Part shown: piece after piece, positions 49,262 through 57,947 of the stretch
How the letters are laid out: every line of letters begins with the position of its first letter
How positions within the stretch are numbered: position 1 is the stretch's first letter
Source of the DNA: Streptomyces ruber
Lineage (GTDB): Bacteria > Actinomycetota > Actinomycetes > Streptomycetales > Streptomycetaceae
NCBI RefSeq assembly: GCF_014648075.1
Contig: NZ_BMQK01000001.1
Span: 248,001 to 312,000 of the forward strand
Reading direction: 5' to 3'
DNA: 64,000 nt
Notes under the pieces: model-generated
What the model was told of the DNA's origin: nothing
What the model saw: only the letters and a program-made list of their open reading frames with translations
Databases searched by the model: none
Program-made: the position numbers and the translations under genes

Positions 49262-49917
49262 ACAGCCCGTCCTGGCCCGTCGAACTGGCGGACGGCGATG
49301 TCGTCCTCCGGCCGATAAGGCTGCGCGACCAGCAGGCCTGGCGGGAGGTCAACCGGCGCAACCGGGACTGGCTGCGCCCTTGGGAGGCGACCATCCCGCC
49401 GCCCACGCCCAGCGGCCCGATCACACACCGGCCGACCTACCGCCAGATGGTCCGCCATCTGCGGCGGGAGGCGAACGCGGGGCGGATGCTGCCCTTCGTG
49501 ATCGAGTACCGGGGGCGGCTCGCCGGGCAGCTGACGGTGGCCGGCATCACCTGGGGCTCGATGTGCTCCGGGCACGTCGGGTACTGGGTCGACGAGGCGG
49601 TCGCGGGCCGCGGCGTCATGCCGACGGCGGTCGCGCTGGCGGTCGACCACTGCTTCCGCACGGTCGGCCTGCACCGCATCGAGGTGTGTATTCGCCCGGA
49701 GAACGGGCCCAGCCGACGCGTCGTGGAGAAACTCGGATTTCGCGAGGAAGGCCTGCGTCCTCGATATCTTCACATCGACGGTGCCTGGCGTGATCATCTG
49801 GTGTTCGCGCTCACCGCCGAGGAGGTGCCGGACGGGCTGCTGACCCGCTGGCGCCGCACCCGCGCGCGCAACGCGCCGCAGGACATCCGGGGCGACACAC
49901 CCCGCAACACGGCATGA
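49258..49917 (+). CDS. rimJ: GNAT N-acetyltransferase, RimJ/RimL type
   Basis: A 219-residue acetyltransferase. ADGDVVLRPIRLRDQQAWRE begins the fold; the acetyl-CoA loop region is VGYWVDEAVAGRGVMPTA, and IEVCIRPENGPSRRVVEKLG and FREEGLRPRYLHIDG close it. It probably acetylates an N-terminal amine. The first canonical in-frame start, ATG 49447, would remove 63 residues including beta-1 and alpha-1. A CTG at 49258, overlapping the mogA stop as CTGA and preceded by a GGGGG run, gives the family-like [13 protein letters not shown] (if read as Met). It sits between glp and glpR in many actinobacteria. Confidence 0.85.
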   Translation: MNSPSWPVELADGDVVLRPIRLRDQQAWREVNRRNRDWLRPWEATIPPPTPSGPITHRPTYRQMVRHLRREANAGRMLPFVIEYRGRLAGQLTVAGITWGSMCSGHVGYWVDEAVAGRGVMPTAVALAVDHCFRTVGLHRIEVCIRPENGPSRRVVEKLGFREEGLRPRYLHIDGAWRDHLVFALTAEEVPDGLLTRWRRTRARNAPQDIRGDTPRNTA

Positions 49918-50140
49918 TCCGGATACGGTGCGGAACGCTCGACGCGGCGTGAGCGGCTTCATAAATAAAATATGTGTTCGAAATTGACGGCTCCTGATCG
50001 TCTCAAAGCGTTAATTCCGCGGTCTCGCTGGTCCGCTGATCGCATCGGTCACAAAAAAAGCTAGAAATATCAGCCAGATCGTGCGACACACCGGCTCAAT
50101 TGGCAGATGGCCTCATGCAAACCCCTCTACCGTGTGAGGC
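49918..50140. other. AT-rich leader/promoter region of sepX
   Basis: A 223-bp interval. Bases about 49961-50085 are strikingly AT-rich for this genome (runs such as ATAAATAAAATATG and CACAAAAAAAG). The sepX promoter should lie here, though no clear boxes can be set. Confidence 0.5.
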
Positions 50141-51583
50141 GTGAGCAGCAGCGGCCTCATCTACGCAGTCATTGTCGGGGCCTGGGCCGCCTACTTGGTG
50201 CCGATGTGGCTCCGTAGGCAGGACGAGCTGAACGAGGCCCGTCCGACGGAACGCTTCAGCACCGCCATCCGGCTGCTGTCCGGACGGGCGGGAATGGAGC
50301 GCCGGTACGCCAAGGACCTGCAGGCGCGCTCCGCCGACGAGGTGGAGTACGCCGCCGACCCGGATGCCGTCACCGACTCGGTGGACGTCCGGGCCTTCGC
50401 CATGCCTCCGTACCGCCCGCGAACCAGGGTGCACCTGCCGGTGAGGCGGGACGGGGCGGCGGGGCGGCCGGAGGCACCGGCGGGCGGGCCCGCCGGCTCG
50501 CCGCCGTCGCAGTCCGCGGAGAAGGCCGGTGCGTGGGGAGCGGGCGGTGTGGGCGGTACCGGTGGCGCGGGCGGTACGGGTGCGGAGGCACCGGAGTCGT
50601 CCCGTCCGTCCAAGGCGCCCCAGGCGCCCGAGCCGTCCCAGCCCTCCTCCCAGCCCTCCCAGTCGTCCGCCGCGAGGCCCGGCAAGAAGCCGCCCGTCGG
50701 CGTGGCAGCGCGGAAGAGGGTCTCGGAGGAGGCCGCGGCGCGGGCCCAGCGCTCGAAGGTGCTCGCGCGCCGACGGCGTACGACGGTCGTGCTCTTCCTC
50801 GCCTTCACGCTCGGATCGATCGTCGCGGCGGTCGGGGGGCTCGCGTTCCTCTGGGCGCCCGGCGTGCCCGCGGTGATGCTCAGCGCCTACATCGCCTATC
50901 TGCGCTCCCAGGAGCGGCGGCGGTTCACCTACACCATGGACCGGCGCCGGGCCGAGATCGCCGCGCAGCGGCTCCGTGAGCGGCAGCCCCGGCGCCGGCC
51001 GGTGCTCGACCAGCACGACGCCGACGAGCCGGAGGACGGGTCAGAGGTGGAGACCAGGCCGGACCTGTCCGCGCTCGCGGCCGACCGCCGGGCCCTCGTC
51101 GAGCAGACCGACCACGCCGAGTGGGTCGACCAGCAGCGCGAGCGCCAGCGGCGCCCCGGCCACGGTGACAGCTGGGACCCGGTCCCGGTGCCGCTCCCCA
51201 CGTACGTGACGGCGCCGGTCGCTCCACGGGCCACGCCGAACGCCCAGCCGGGGACGCCGGACGCGTGGAGCCCGGCACGGTCGAGCGCGGCCGAGCCGGG
51301 AGCGGGACACCCGGAGGCGGCGCTGGACGCCTCCCTGTCCGCACCCGTGCCCGCGCCCACCTCCGCGCCCGAGCCCTCCTCGCCGTCCTCCTCCTCGCCG
51401 CCCTCCGCCTCCGCCCCTGCCTCGTCCGAGACGGGGACGGAGAGCGGTGAGACGGGCGACGGCGACGAAGGGCGCTCCGACGCCCGTCGTGCCGCGTCCG
51501 CGCGCCGGGCGCGGGAGCGGGGACGGACGCCGCTGTTCGACCAGTTCGAGGACGGCGACCGCCCGCGTGCGGCCAACGAGTAG
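50141..51583 (+). CDS. sepX: SepX/GlpR membrane division protein
   Basis: A 480-residue protein. TM1 is at the extreme N-terminus (LIYAVIVGAWAAYLVPMWLR); a conserved cytoplasmic part follows (RPTERFSTAIRLLSGRAGMERRY split over about 30-55), then a Pro/Ala/Ser-rich linker. Two more membrane segments form a hairpin at about 222-262, and a long disordered acidic/proline C-terminus follows. This matches the gephyrin-like molybdotransferase receptor GlpR, called SepX in Streptomyces, where it is needed for divisome function and hyphal cross-walls. GTG 50141. Its partner Glp is encoded four genes upstream. Confidence 0.87.
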   Translation: MSSSGLIYAVIVGAWAAYLVPMWLRRQDELNEARPTERFSTAIRLLSGRAGMERRYAKDLQARSADEVEYAADPDAVTDSVDVRAFAMPPYRPRTRVHLPVRRDGAAGRPEAPAGGPAGSPPSQSAEKAGAWGAGGVGGTGGAGGTGAEAPESSRPSKAPQAPEPSQPSSQPSQSSAARPGKKPPVGVAARKRVSEEAAARAQRSKVLARRRRTTVVLFLAFTLGSIVAAVGGLAFLWAPGVPAVMLSAYIAYLRSQERRRFTYTMDRRRAEIAAQRLRERQPRRRPVLDQHDADEPEDGSEVETRPDLSALAADRRALVEQTDHAEWVDQQRERQRRPGHGDSWDPVPVPLPTYVTAPVAPRATPNAQPGTPDAWSPARSSAAEPGAGHPEAALDASLSAPVPAPTSAPEPSSPSSSSPPSASAPASSETGTESGETGDGDEGRSDARRAASARRARERGRTPLFDQFEDGDRPRAANE

Positions 51584-51692
51584 CCCTGACCGCCCGTTCG
51601 GAGTGCCTCCCCGCGGGCGGGCTCCTGCGGGCTTGCGAGGGGCGACCGTTGACCAGCGCGGAACGGATTTCCGAGCACCCGGATGGGGATGC

Positions 51693-51698
51693 TAGAGT
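51693..51698 (+). promoter_or_regulatory. -10 box of the tRNA-Ala promoter
   Basis: TGCTAGAGT, an extended -10, with TAGAGT at 51693-51698, 15 bp before the tRNA start. A -35 element is not clear. Confidence 0.5.
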
Positions 51699-51712
51699 TT
51701 CACTCGTTGCAA

Positions 51713-51786
51713 GGGCCTGTGGCGCAGTCCGGTAGCGCACCTCGTTCGCATCGAGGGGGCCAGGGGTTCAAATCCCCTCAGGTCCA
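51713..51786 (+). tRNA. tRNA-Ala (anticodon CGC)
   Basis: Cloverleaf: acceptor GGGCCTG with CAGGTCC, D arm GCGC/GCGC, anticodon stem CCTCG/CGAGG with loop TTCGCAT (anticodon CGC), T loop TTCAAAT in GGGG/CCCC. Discriminator A at 51786; CCA is not encoded (CGC follows). 74 nt. Confidence 0.95.
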
Positions 51787-51792
51787 CGCAAC

Positions 51793-51828
51793 ACAGAGCC
51801 CCTGTCGGGATTCCGACAGGGGCTCTGT
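51793..51828 (+). terminator. terminator of tRNA-Ala
   Basis: Perfect 16-bp arms (51793-51808, 51813-51828) with a 4-nt loop, 6 bp after the tRNA. Confidence 0.88.
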
Positions 51829-51942
51829 GGCGTTCTGAGCCCCGTACACCCGCGACCCCCATGTGCACCGCAACGTGCACCGCAGGGTGCCGGCGGTGCC
51901 GGCCTGCCTGCGGGCGTGAGAGGGGGCGGAACTACGGCCGGA

Positions 51943-52419
51943 TCACAGCCGCTTCGCGTAGCACAGGCTCGACTCGTGGAAGCGGTAGTAGCCGAACTTC
52001 TCGCACGGCTCGTAACCGCTGGAGAGGTACAGGGCGATCGCCTCCGGCTGCTTGGTCCCCGTCTCCAGGACCATGCGGAGGCGGCCGGCCGCGCGGGCGT
52101 CCTCCTCCAGCGCCGCGAGAACACGGCGGGCGATGCCCCGGCCGCGCATCTCCTCCACCACGAACATCCGCTTCAGCTCGGCGTCCCCGTCCCGGTTGCC
52201 CTCGCCGTTCTCGTCCTGGGCGCGCCAGCCGCCCGAGGCGACCGGGACGTCGTCGTCGTCATAGGCGAGGAGGTAGATCCCGTTGGGCGGCTCGAAGTCC
52301 GGCGCCGCCAGCTCCGTGGCGTCGCCGCCGTCGCCGTAGCGGACGTCGTACTCGGCCTGGACCAGGTCGTTGAGCTTGCGCGCGTCGGGGTGGTCGAAGG
52401 AGACCCGGCGTATGTCCAT
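51943..52419 (-). CDS. GNAT-family N-acetyltransferase
   Basis: A 158-residue single-domain acetyltransferase. Key segments are NGIYLLAYDDDDVPVASGGW, the acetyl-CoA motif RMFVVEEMRGRGIARRVLAAL, and QPEAIALYLSSGYEPC with FGYYRFHES at the end. The substrate is unknown; similar small GNATs acetylate free amines or protein lysines. ATG 52419 starts the family-like MDIRRVSFDHPDA. Divergent from the exonuclease gene with only 65 bp between. Confidence 0.88.
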   Translation of the reverse strand: MDIRRVSFDHPDARKLNDLVQAEYDVRYGDGGDATELAAPDFEPPNGIYLLAYDDDDVPVASGGWRAQDENGEGNRDGDAELKRMFVVEEMRGRGIARRVLAALEEDARAAGRLRMVLETGTKQPEAIALYLSSGYEPCEKFGYYRFHESSLCYAKRL

Positions 52420-52484
52420 GCTGCACACCGTATATTCGTTCAAGTTTACGAAGGGACAGTCCATTGTGCCGGTATCGTGCCGGT

Positions 52485-53288
52485 GTGCTCACTGTTACCT
52501 CTGTCAATGTCAATGGACTCCGTGCCGCCGCGAAGAAGGGCTTCGTGGAGTGGCTCGCCGGCACCTCGGCCGACGTGCTGTGCCTCCAGGAAGTGCGCGC
52601 CGAGCCGCAGCAGCTGCCGGCGGAGGTGCGGGAACCGGAGGGCTGGTACGTGGTGCACGCGCCCGCGGCGGCGAAGGGCCGGGCGGGGGTGTCCCTGTAC
52701 ACGCGCCGCGAGCCGGACCGCGTCCAGGTCGGCTTCGGCTCGACGGAGTTCGACGCGAGCGGCCGGTACGTGGAGGCGGACCTCCCCGGCGTCACCGTCG
52801 CCAGCCTCTACCTCCCCTCCGGCGAGGTCGGCACCGAGCGCCAGGACGAGAAGATCCGCTTCATGGGCGAGTTCCTCCCCTACCTGAAGGAGCTGCGCGA
52901 GCGCGCGGCCGCGGGCGGGCGCGAGGTCGTCGTCTGCGGCGACTGGAACATCGCCCACAGGGAGGCCGACCTGAAGAACTGGCGCGCGAACCGGAAGAAC
53001 TCCGGCTTCCTGCCGGAGGAGCGGGAGTGGCTCGGGCGGGTTCTGGACGCCCAGGACGGCGGGTACGTCGATGTGGTGCGGGCGCTGCATCCGGACGTCG
53101 AGGGGCCGTACAGCTGGTGGTCGTACCGGGGGCGCGCTTTCGACAACGACAGCGGATGGCGCATCGACCTGCACGCCGCGACGCCCGGACTGGCCGCGCG
53201 GGCGGTCAAGGGGTACGTGGAGCGGGCGGCCACGCACGCGGAGCGGTGGTCGGACCACGCGCCTGTGACGGTCGTGTACGACCTGTAG
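52485..53288 (+). CDS. xth: exodeoxyribonuclease III (AP endonuclease)
   Basis: A 267-residue Mg-dependent exonuclease/endonuclease/phosphatase-fold enzyme. Motifs are TSVNVNGLRAAAKKGFVEWL, CLQEVRAE (metal glutamate), SLYLPSGEVG, VVCGDWNIAHREAD (catalytic Asp and Asn), YSWWSYRG and WSDHAPVTV (catalytic Asp-His). It cleaves at abasic sites and degrades 3' ends in repair. GTG 52485 fits the family N-terminus VLTVTSVNVNG; a TTG at 52464 has a better ribosome-binding site (AAGGGA) and would add 7 residues. Confidence 0.93.
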   Translation: MLTVTSVNVNGLRAAAKKGFVEWLAGTSADVLCLQEVRAEPQQLPAEVREPEGWYVVHAPAAAKGRAGVSLYTRREPDRVQVGFGSTEFDASGRYVEADLPGVTVASLYLPSGEVGTERQDEKIRFMGEFLPYLKELRERAAAGGREVVVCGDWNIAHREADLKNWRANRKNSGFLPEEREWLGRVLDAQDGGYVDVVRALHPDVEGPYSWWSYRGRAFDNDSGWRIDLHAATPGLAARAVKGYVERAATHAERWSDHAPVTVVYDL

Positions 53289-53314
53289 GGCACGTTCCGC
53301 GTGCGCGATGCGGG

Positions 53315-53539
53315 TCAGCCGCGTGTGGTGCCGACGATCACGAGCAGGTCGCGGACGCAGCGCACCGGCTCCAGCGCCGTGAACTGTGCCTCACGGCGGG
53401 TCGTCCCGTCGGTCTCCAGCAGTTTCGTCGCGTGTGCCGCGACGAGCCGCGCGTTGGTGATCGATAGTTCTTCGGTCGGGTCCGGGTCGGACACGTGGAT
53501 GGCTCCGCCTTCGTACCGGACGACAGTACGCTCGCTCAC
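53315..53539 (-). CDS. small hypothetical protein
   Basis: A 74-residue soluble protein with ERTVVRYEGGAIHVSDPD, then ITNARLVAAHATKLLET and a C-terminal VRCVRDLLVIVG. No domain known to me. It is divergent from the small GntR gene 162 bp away, an association I have seen in streptomycetes, so the two may form a regulatory pair. The acidic N-terminal strand pattern suggests a small beta-alpha fold. Confidence 0.6.
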   Translation of the reverse strand: MSERTVVRYEGGAIHVSDPDPTEELSITNARLVAAHATKLLETDGTTRREAQFTALEPVRCVRDLLVIVGTTRG

Positions 53540-53701
53540 GTCGACTCCTCAGCAGTCGGCCGGCTCCGGGACGCCTTGCCCGCGTCGCCGGGGCGTCTCT
53601 TGGCTGAAGCTAACCGTGGTCGACAGCGGGCGGTAGCGGTTGACCGATGTCGTCCGACGTCGGCGATGCGTGATCGAGGTCGACCGCGTACGGTCGCGCG
53701 C

Positions 53702-53962
53702 ATGAGCACCGGTATCGACCCGACCAACCCGGCGTACCACTACGTACAGCTCGCCGACCTGCTCGCCGCCAGGATGGACGACGGCTCGTGGCCGCCGGGT
53801 ACGCGGCTGCCCGGTGAGATGACGATCGCGCAGGAGTACGGAGTGGGCTCGCAGACCGTCCGGCGGGCGCTGGCCATCCTGCGGGACCGGGGCAGACTGG
53901 TCACCGTTCCGGCGCGTGGGTCGTTCGTGGCGCGGGAGTCGGCTTCCGGCGGGAACGGCTGA
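53702..53962 (+). CDS. GntR-family winged-helix protein, DNA-binding domain only
   Basis: An 86-residue protein that is essentially one GntR winged helix: YVQLADLLAARMDDGSW, LPGEMTIAQEYGVGSQTVR and LVTVPARGSFVARES. There is no effector domain, so it either acts constitutively or needs a partner. ATG 53702 is the first in-frame Met with homology. It is a common short regulator class in streptomycetes. Confidence 0.85.
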   Translation: MSTGIDPTNPAYHYVQLADLLAARMDDGSWPPGTRLPGEMTIAQEYGVGSQTVRRALAILRDRGRLVTVPARGSFVARESASGGNG

Positions 53963-54073
53963 CCGGCGGTCGTAGGTACGGCGGCGCGCCGTGCGGCCGC
54001 GTACGGGTAGTCGACCACCTGTACGGACATACTCATCCCCAGTACTCGGTGCTCACCGGCCGGAGGGGGACGC

Positions 54074-56248
54074 GTGCGGGAGCAGGAGCGGGCAGGCCGC
54101 AACGAGGTGAGCGGCGTCGTACACGGTCCCAGCGTGCAGGCCGCGGTCGTCCACGGCGACGTCCACATCGGCACCGGCACACAGGCCGCACCGGACGCTC
54201 CGCCCCCGCCTCCCTGGCAGCTCCCGCCGACCGGTCCGCTGACCGACCGCACCGCCGAGGTGGAGGCGCTGGAACGCCGTCGGGTCAGCGCGGCGCGGCG
54301 GGAACACCCCACGCTCGCCGCGGTGAGCGGACTCGGCGGCGTCGGCAAGACCGCCCTCGCCCTGTCCTGGCTGCACCGGCTGCGCCGGGACTACCCGGCC
54401 GGCCAGCTGTACGCGGACCTGGGAGCCCAGTCGCCCGCCGGTCCGGCCGATCCGGCGGAGGTGCTCAGCGGCTTCCTGCGTGCTCTCGGAGTCCCGCCGC
54501 AGCAGGTGCCGCGCGGCCTCGCCGAGCGAGCGGCGTCGTACCGGTCGCTGACCGCCGAGCGCGGCCTCGTGGTGCTGCTCGACGACGCCGCGACCGCGGC
54601 ACAGGTGCGGCCCCTGCTGCCGGGAGGGGCGAACGTCACCCTCGTCACCAGCCGCCGCCGGATGTCCGGACTCGCGCTCGAAGGCTGCTACCAGCTGCAC
54701 CTGGAACCGCTCGCCCCCGAGGCGGCCGTCGAACTGCTGGCGGACACCCTCGCCGACGACCGGGTCGAGACGCAGGCCGACGACGCCCGTGCCCTCGTAC
54801 GGCTCTGCGCGGGGCTGCCGCTGGCGGTGCGGGTCGCCGGAGCGCGGCTCGCGGCCAGGCCGCACCGCGCGATCACGACGATGGTCCGCGCGCTGGCCGA
54901 GGAACGGGGCCGGCTCGACGCACTCGCCATCGACGGGGACCACGGGGTACGTGCCGCGCTGGACCTGTCGTACCGGGGTCTGCCCGAGGACGCGGCCCGC
55001 CTCTACCGGCTGCTCGGAGTGCACCCGGGCACGGAGTTCGGCAGCGCTGCCGCGGCGGCGCTGCTCGGGAACACGGCCGGGCGGCCCGGTCCGGGGCACG
55101 GGCGCGGTGCGGCCCACCTGCTGGACGTGCTCCACGACGCCAATCTCGTCACCGACATCGGTGAGGACCGCTACCGCTTCCATGATCTCGTGCGGTTGCA
55201 CGCGTCGGCCATGGCGGCGGAGGACGAGTCCGCCGCGGAGCGGGCCGCGGCCTTCCGACGGCTCGCCGACCACCTGCTGGCCACGGCCACGCGTGCGGAG
55301 ACGGCCGTCGATCCGCAGCACCCGTTGCGGGAGCGGTCGTACGGTCCCGGGCCGGTCGTCGTCGAGGAGTTCGGAGCGGGCGCCCAGGCCGCGCTGGACT
55401 GGCTGGAGCGCGAACTTCCGCAGCTGATGGCGGTGGTGCGGTACGCGCGGAGTGCGGGTGAACCGGACGTCTGCTGGCAGCTCGCCGATGCCCTGGGGCC
55501 CCTCTTCATCCGGCGCAAGCACTACGGTCACTGCCATACCGCCCATGCCGAGGGGCTGGCCGCCGCGCGCGAACTCGCGGACAGGGCGGCCGAGTGCCGG
55601 ATGCTCACCTCCGGCGGCCTCGGTGAACTGGGCGGGGGCGAGCACGAGCGGGCGCTGGAGATGTTCGAGGACGCGGCGCGGCTGTTCGCGGCGGACGGCA
55701 ACGCACTCGGTCACGCCCGCACACTGAACTACCAGGGCCTGGCCCACCAGCGACTGGGCCGGCCGGACGAGGCCGCGGGACTGTTCGCCCACGCGGCCGT
55801 CGGGCTCGCCCGGTGCGGTGACAGGCGGGCCGCCGCACTCGCCCGGCTGAACGGAGCCGATGTCGACCTCGCCCGTGGCCGGCCCGAGGCGGCGGCCGCC
55901 GACGCCGCCGGCGCGCGTACGACGCTGCTCGCCGTGGGCGACTCCTACAACGCCGCGCGCGCCGCCGTCCTGCTGGGGCGGATCCGCCTGGAAGGCGGCC
56001 GGACCGACGACGCGGACCGGTGGCTCTCCGGGGCGCTGACCGTGATGCGCGAGGCGGGCGCCGCCTACGAGACCGCCCGGATCCTGGAGTCACTGGGCGA
56101 GGTCGCCGAGCGGCGCGGACGGCGGGACCTCGCCCGGGGACGCTACCGGGAGGCGGCCGACCTGTACTCCGCCGTCCAGCGGGCGGACCCGGCGGAAGCG
56201 GTGCGTGAGCGGCTGCGACTGCTGTCCCGGGGCGAAGCCGGCGACTGA
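54074..56248 (+). CDS. NB-ARC/TPR STAND-type regulatory ATPase
   Basis: A 724-residue protein. The N-terminus has the short motif SGVVHGPSVQAAVVHGDVHI, a valine/glycine/histidine repeat often seen before NB-ARC in Streptomyces. The NB-ARC domain (about 60-340) shows Walker A GLGGVGKTAL, Walker B GLVVLLDD, VTSRRR (sensor) and LCAGLPLAVRVAG. The rest (about 400-720) is TPR repeats. STAND proteins switch by nucleotide exchange on sensing a ligand. There is no DNA-binding domain. GTG 54074. Its 3' end overlaps the convergent gene by 106 bp. Confidence 0.87.
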   Translation: MREQERAGRNEVSGVVHGPSVQAAVVHGDVHIGTGTQAAPDAPPPPPWQLPPTGPLTDRTAEVEALERRRVSAARREHPTLAAVSGLGGVGKTALALSWLHRLRRDYPAGQLYADLGAQSPAGPADPAEVLSGFLRALGVPPQQVPRGLAERAASYRSLTAERGLVVLLDDAATAAQVRPLLPGGANVTLVTSRRRMSGLALEGCYQLHLEPLAPEAAVELLADTLADDRVETQADDARALVRLCAGLPLAVRVAGARLAARPHRAITTMVRALAEERGRLDALAIDGDHGVRAALDLSYRGLPEDAARLYRLLGVHPGTEFGSAAAAALLGNTAGRPGPGHGRGAAHLLDVLHDANLVTDIGEDRYRFHDLVRLHASAMAAEDESAAERAAAFRRLADHLLATATRAETAVDPQHPLRERSYGPGPVVVEEFGAGAQAALDWLERELPQLMAVVRYARSAGEPDVCWQLADALGPLFIRRKHYGHCHTAHAEGLAAARELADRAAECRMLTSGGLGELGGGEHERALEMFEDAARLFAADGNALGHARTLNYQGLAHQRLGRPDEAAGLFAHAAVGLARCGDRRAAALARLNGADVDLARGRPEAAAADAAGARTTLLAVGDSYNAARAAVLLGRIRLEGGRTDDADRWLSGALTVMREAGAAYETARILESLGEVAERRGRRDLARGRYREAADLYSAVQRADPAEAVRERLRLLSRGEAGD

Positions 56249-56688
56249 GCCGGCCGCCCGTGCGGCAGGACGACCTCCGCCGGTGCGGGTGACGACCTCG
56301 GCGGCACCCTCGTCACCAGCCACGCGTGCGCCAGGGAGGCCCATGCCGACCAGGGGCGCAGGGCCGCGTGGAGTTCGGTCAGGACCATCCGGGCGGGGGC
56401 GTGCCCGTACGGTCCGATGCGCACCCAGCACCGCGCGGTCCCGAGATGGACGGCCACCACCGCGGCGCCCGGGCAGCCGGCCGCCAGCGCGTCCGCCGCT
56501 CCGTGGCCCGTGCCCGGTGCCAGCAGGACATCGGCCAGCGACAGCCAGGGCGGCGGGGCGGGAAGCGTCACGCGCAGGTGCTCGTCGAGCACACGCCGCG
56601 GGCCGTGGCCCCCTTCCGCCGCCTCCGTGACGCGCACACGGCACCACCACGCACCGGCCGGCCGCTCCCCGGCGGTGACGGTGCTCAT
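56143..56688 (-). CDS. hypothetical protein coupled to a glycosyltransferase-like gene
   Basis: A 181-residue protein. The first ~140 residues look folded (AGAWWCRVRVTEAAEGG, LADVLLAPGTGHGAADAL, AVVAVHLGTARCWVRIG, RMVLTELHAALRPW); the Ser/Arg-rich end (PASPRDSSRSRSRT) lies antisense to the 3' end of the NB-ARC gene. ATG 56688 overlaps the upstream stop as ATGA, so it is translated with the previous gene. I do not recognise the family. Its role is presumably linked to the upstream product. Confidence 0.65.
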   Translation of the reverse strand: MSTVTAGERPAGAWWCRVRVTEAAEGGHGPRRVLDEHLRVTLPAPPPWLSLADVLLAPGTGHGAADALAAGCPGAAVVAVHLGTARCWVRIGPYGHAPARMVLTELHAALRPWSAWASLAHAWLVTRVPPRSSPAPAEVVLPHGRPAQSPASPRDSSRSRSRTASAGSARWTAEYRSAASR

Positions 56689-57947
56689 GACGCGGTGCGG
56701 GACGGGTCGCCGTACCCGACCAGGACCGGTGGTACCGCCCGTTCCGGAGCGAGGCGCGCGGCCGGGGCGCGCAGGCGCAGCTTGCGGTACAGGAGGGTGC
56801 GCATCCTGCGGGCGAACTGGCCCGGTTCCGAACTGAGCCGGGCCGCGATCCGGCCGTACTGTCCCGGACGGTAGACGGCGGAGCTGCGCCGCAGCTGCGC
56901 CACCAGCGGCTGGTCCGGCCGGATGCGGGGCGCCGTCGCGCGCAGCTCGGCCATCGGTGAGGAGGGGTCCAGGTCCGGGTCCGGGGCGCCGGCCGTCAGG
57001 ATGCGGGCGCCGGTCATCGTCCCGTAGAGCGAGACCGAGCCGTGGTCGCCCACGATGTGGTCGGCGGCGACGACGGCACCGCACCACTCGGAGTGCTGGG
57101 TGACGAGACCGACGCCACGGCGGGCCAGCCCGGCGAAGGCACTGCGGATGTGCCATTCGCTGTGGGCGTTCCAGACGTGGGGGTGCAGCAGGACCACGAT
57201 GCGGAACCGCTCCGGAGGCAGTTCGAGGGCCAGCCGGTCCAGCAGGTCCCACTGCCGGCTCAGCAGGGAGTCGGGTCCCCAGGTCGAGCAGACGAGCACC
57301 AGCTTCTGCCACGGCTCGACACCGAGGGTCTCGCGGTACAGCTCCCGCCACGGCAGGCTGGCCGTGACGCGGTCGTAGCAGGGGTCCCCGACGACCTCCG
57401 CGACGGGCAGCGCCTCAGGACACTCCCTGGCCAGACGGGCGCGGTCGTCCTCGTGGGCCAGGGCGATCGCCGCGGGCACCACCACTCCGTCGCGGACCAG
57501 CCACTGCCGGCCCAGTCCGTACACCTCGCGTTCCACCACGGGACGCCCCTGGCCGGCCCCGGGCGCGGAGACGCGTTTGTTGTACGAGGCGCCGTGCGGG
57601 AGCACGATCACCGGCACGTTCAGCTCGTGCAGTCCGCCGTGGCTCGCCGCGAGCGCCAGGTCGAACCGCGTGTGCACCGCCCGGCCCCAGGGCACCACCA
57701 GTGCCTTCGCGGCCTCCAGGAACTCGTCCACCCCGTCGTTGAACACGTCGTGCGCCGTGGTGAAGACGACCTGCACCCGCGGATCGCCCTCCAGCAGGCG
57801 GACGGCCTCCAGCAGGCGCTGTGCCGAGGTCACCGTGTGTACCACCGCGAGCACCCGCTTGCGGATGCGGAAGGTGGCCCAGCGCTCGACGTCCAGGCGC
57901 AGGGGCACGGCGAGGCGCCGTTCCGTGTCGGGTATGACCAGGCTCAT
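56685..57947 (-). CDS. putative GT-B-fold transferase (CDP-glycerophosphotransferase-like)
   Basis: A 420-residue protein. It has a two-domain Rossmann-like pattern: KRVLAVVHTVTSAQRLLEAV, FDLALAASHGG and VIVLPHGASYNKRVS in the N-half; KLVLVCSTWGPDSLLSRQWD, VVLLHPHVWNAHSEWH and AADHIVGDHGSVSLYGT in the C-half. The last segment resembles the nucleotide-sugar or CDP-glycerol site of TagB/TagF-type enzymes (HPH and a GD.GS loop), so it may modify a wall polymer or a metabolite. The assignment is by fold-level pattern only. ATG 57947 follows GGGGGAC. Confidence 0.6.
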   Translation of the reverse strand: MSLVIPDTERRLAVPLRLDVERWATFRIRKRVLAVVHTVTSAQRLLEAVRLLEGDPRVQVVFTTAHDVFNDGVDEFLEAAKALVVPWGRAVHTRFDLALAASHGGLHELNVPVIVLPHGASYNKRVSAPGAGQGRPVVEREVYGLGRQWLVRDGVVVPAAIALAHEDDRARLARECPEALPVAEVVGDPCYDRVTASLPWRELYRETLGVEPWQKLVLVCSTWGPDSLLSRQWDLLDRLALELPPERFRIVVLLHPHVWNAHSEWHIRSAFAGLARRGVGLVTQHSEWCGAVVAADHIVGDHGSVSLYGTMTGARILTAGAPDPDLDPSSPMAELRATAPRIRPDQPLVAQLRRSSAVYRPGQYGRIAARLSSEPGQFARRMRTLLYRKLRLRAPAARLAPERAVPPVLVGYGDPSRTAS

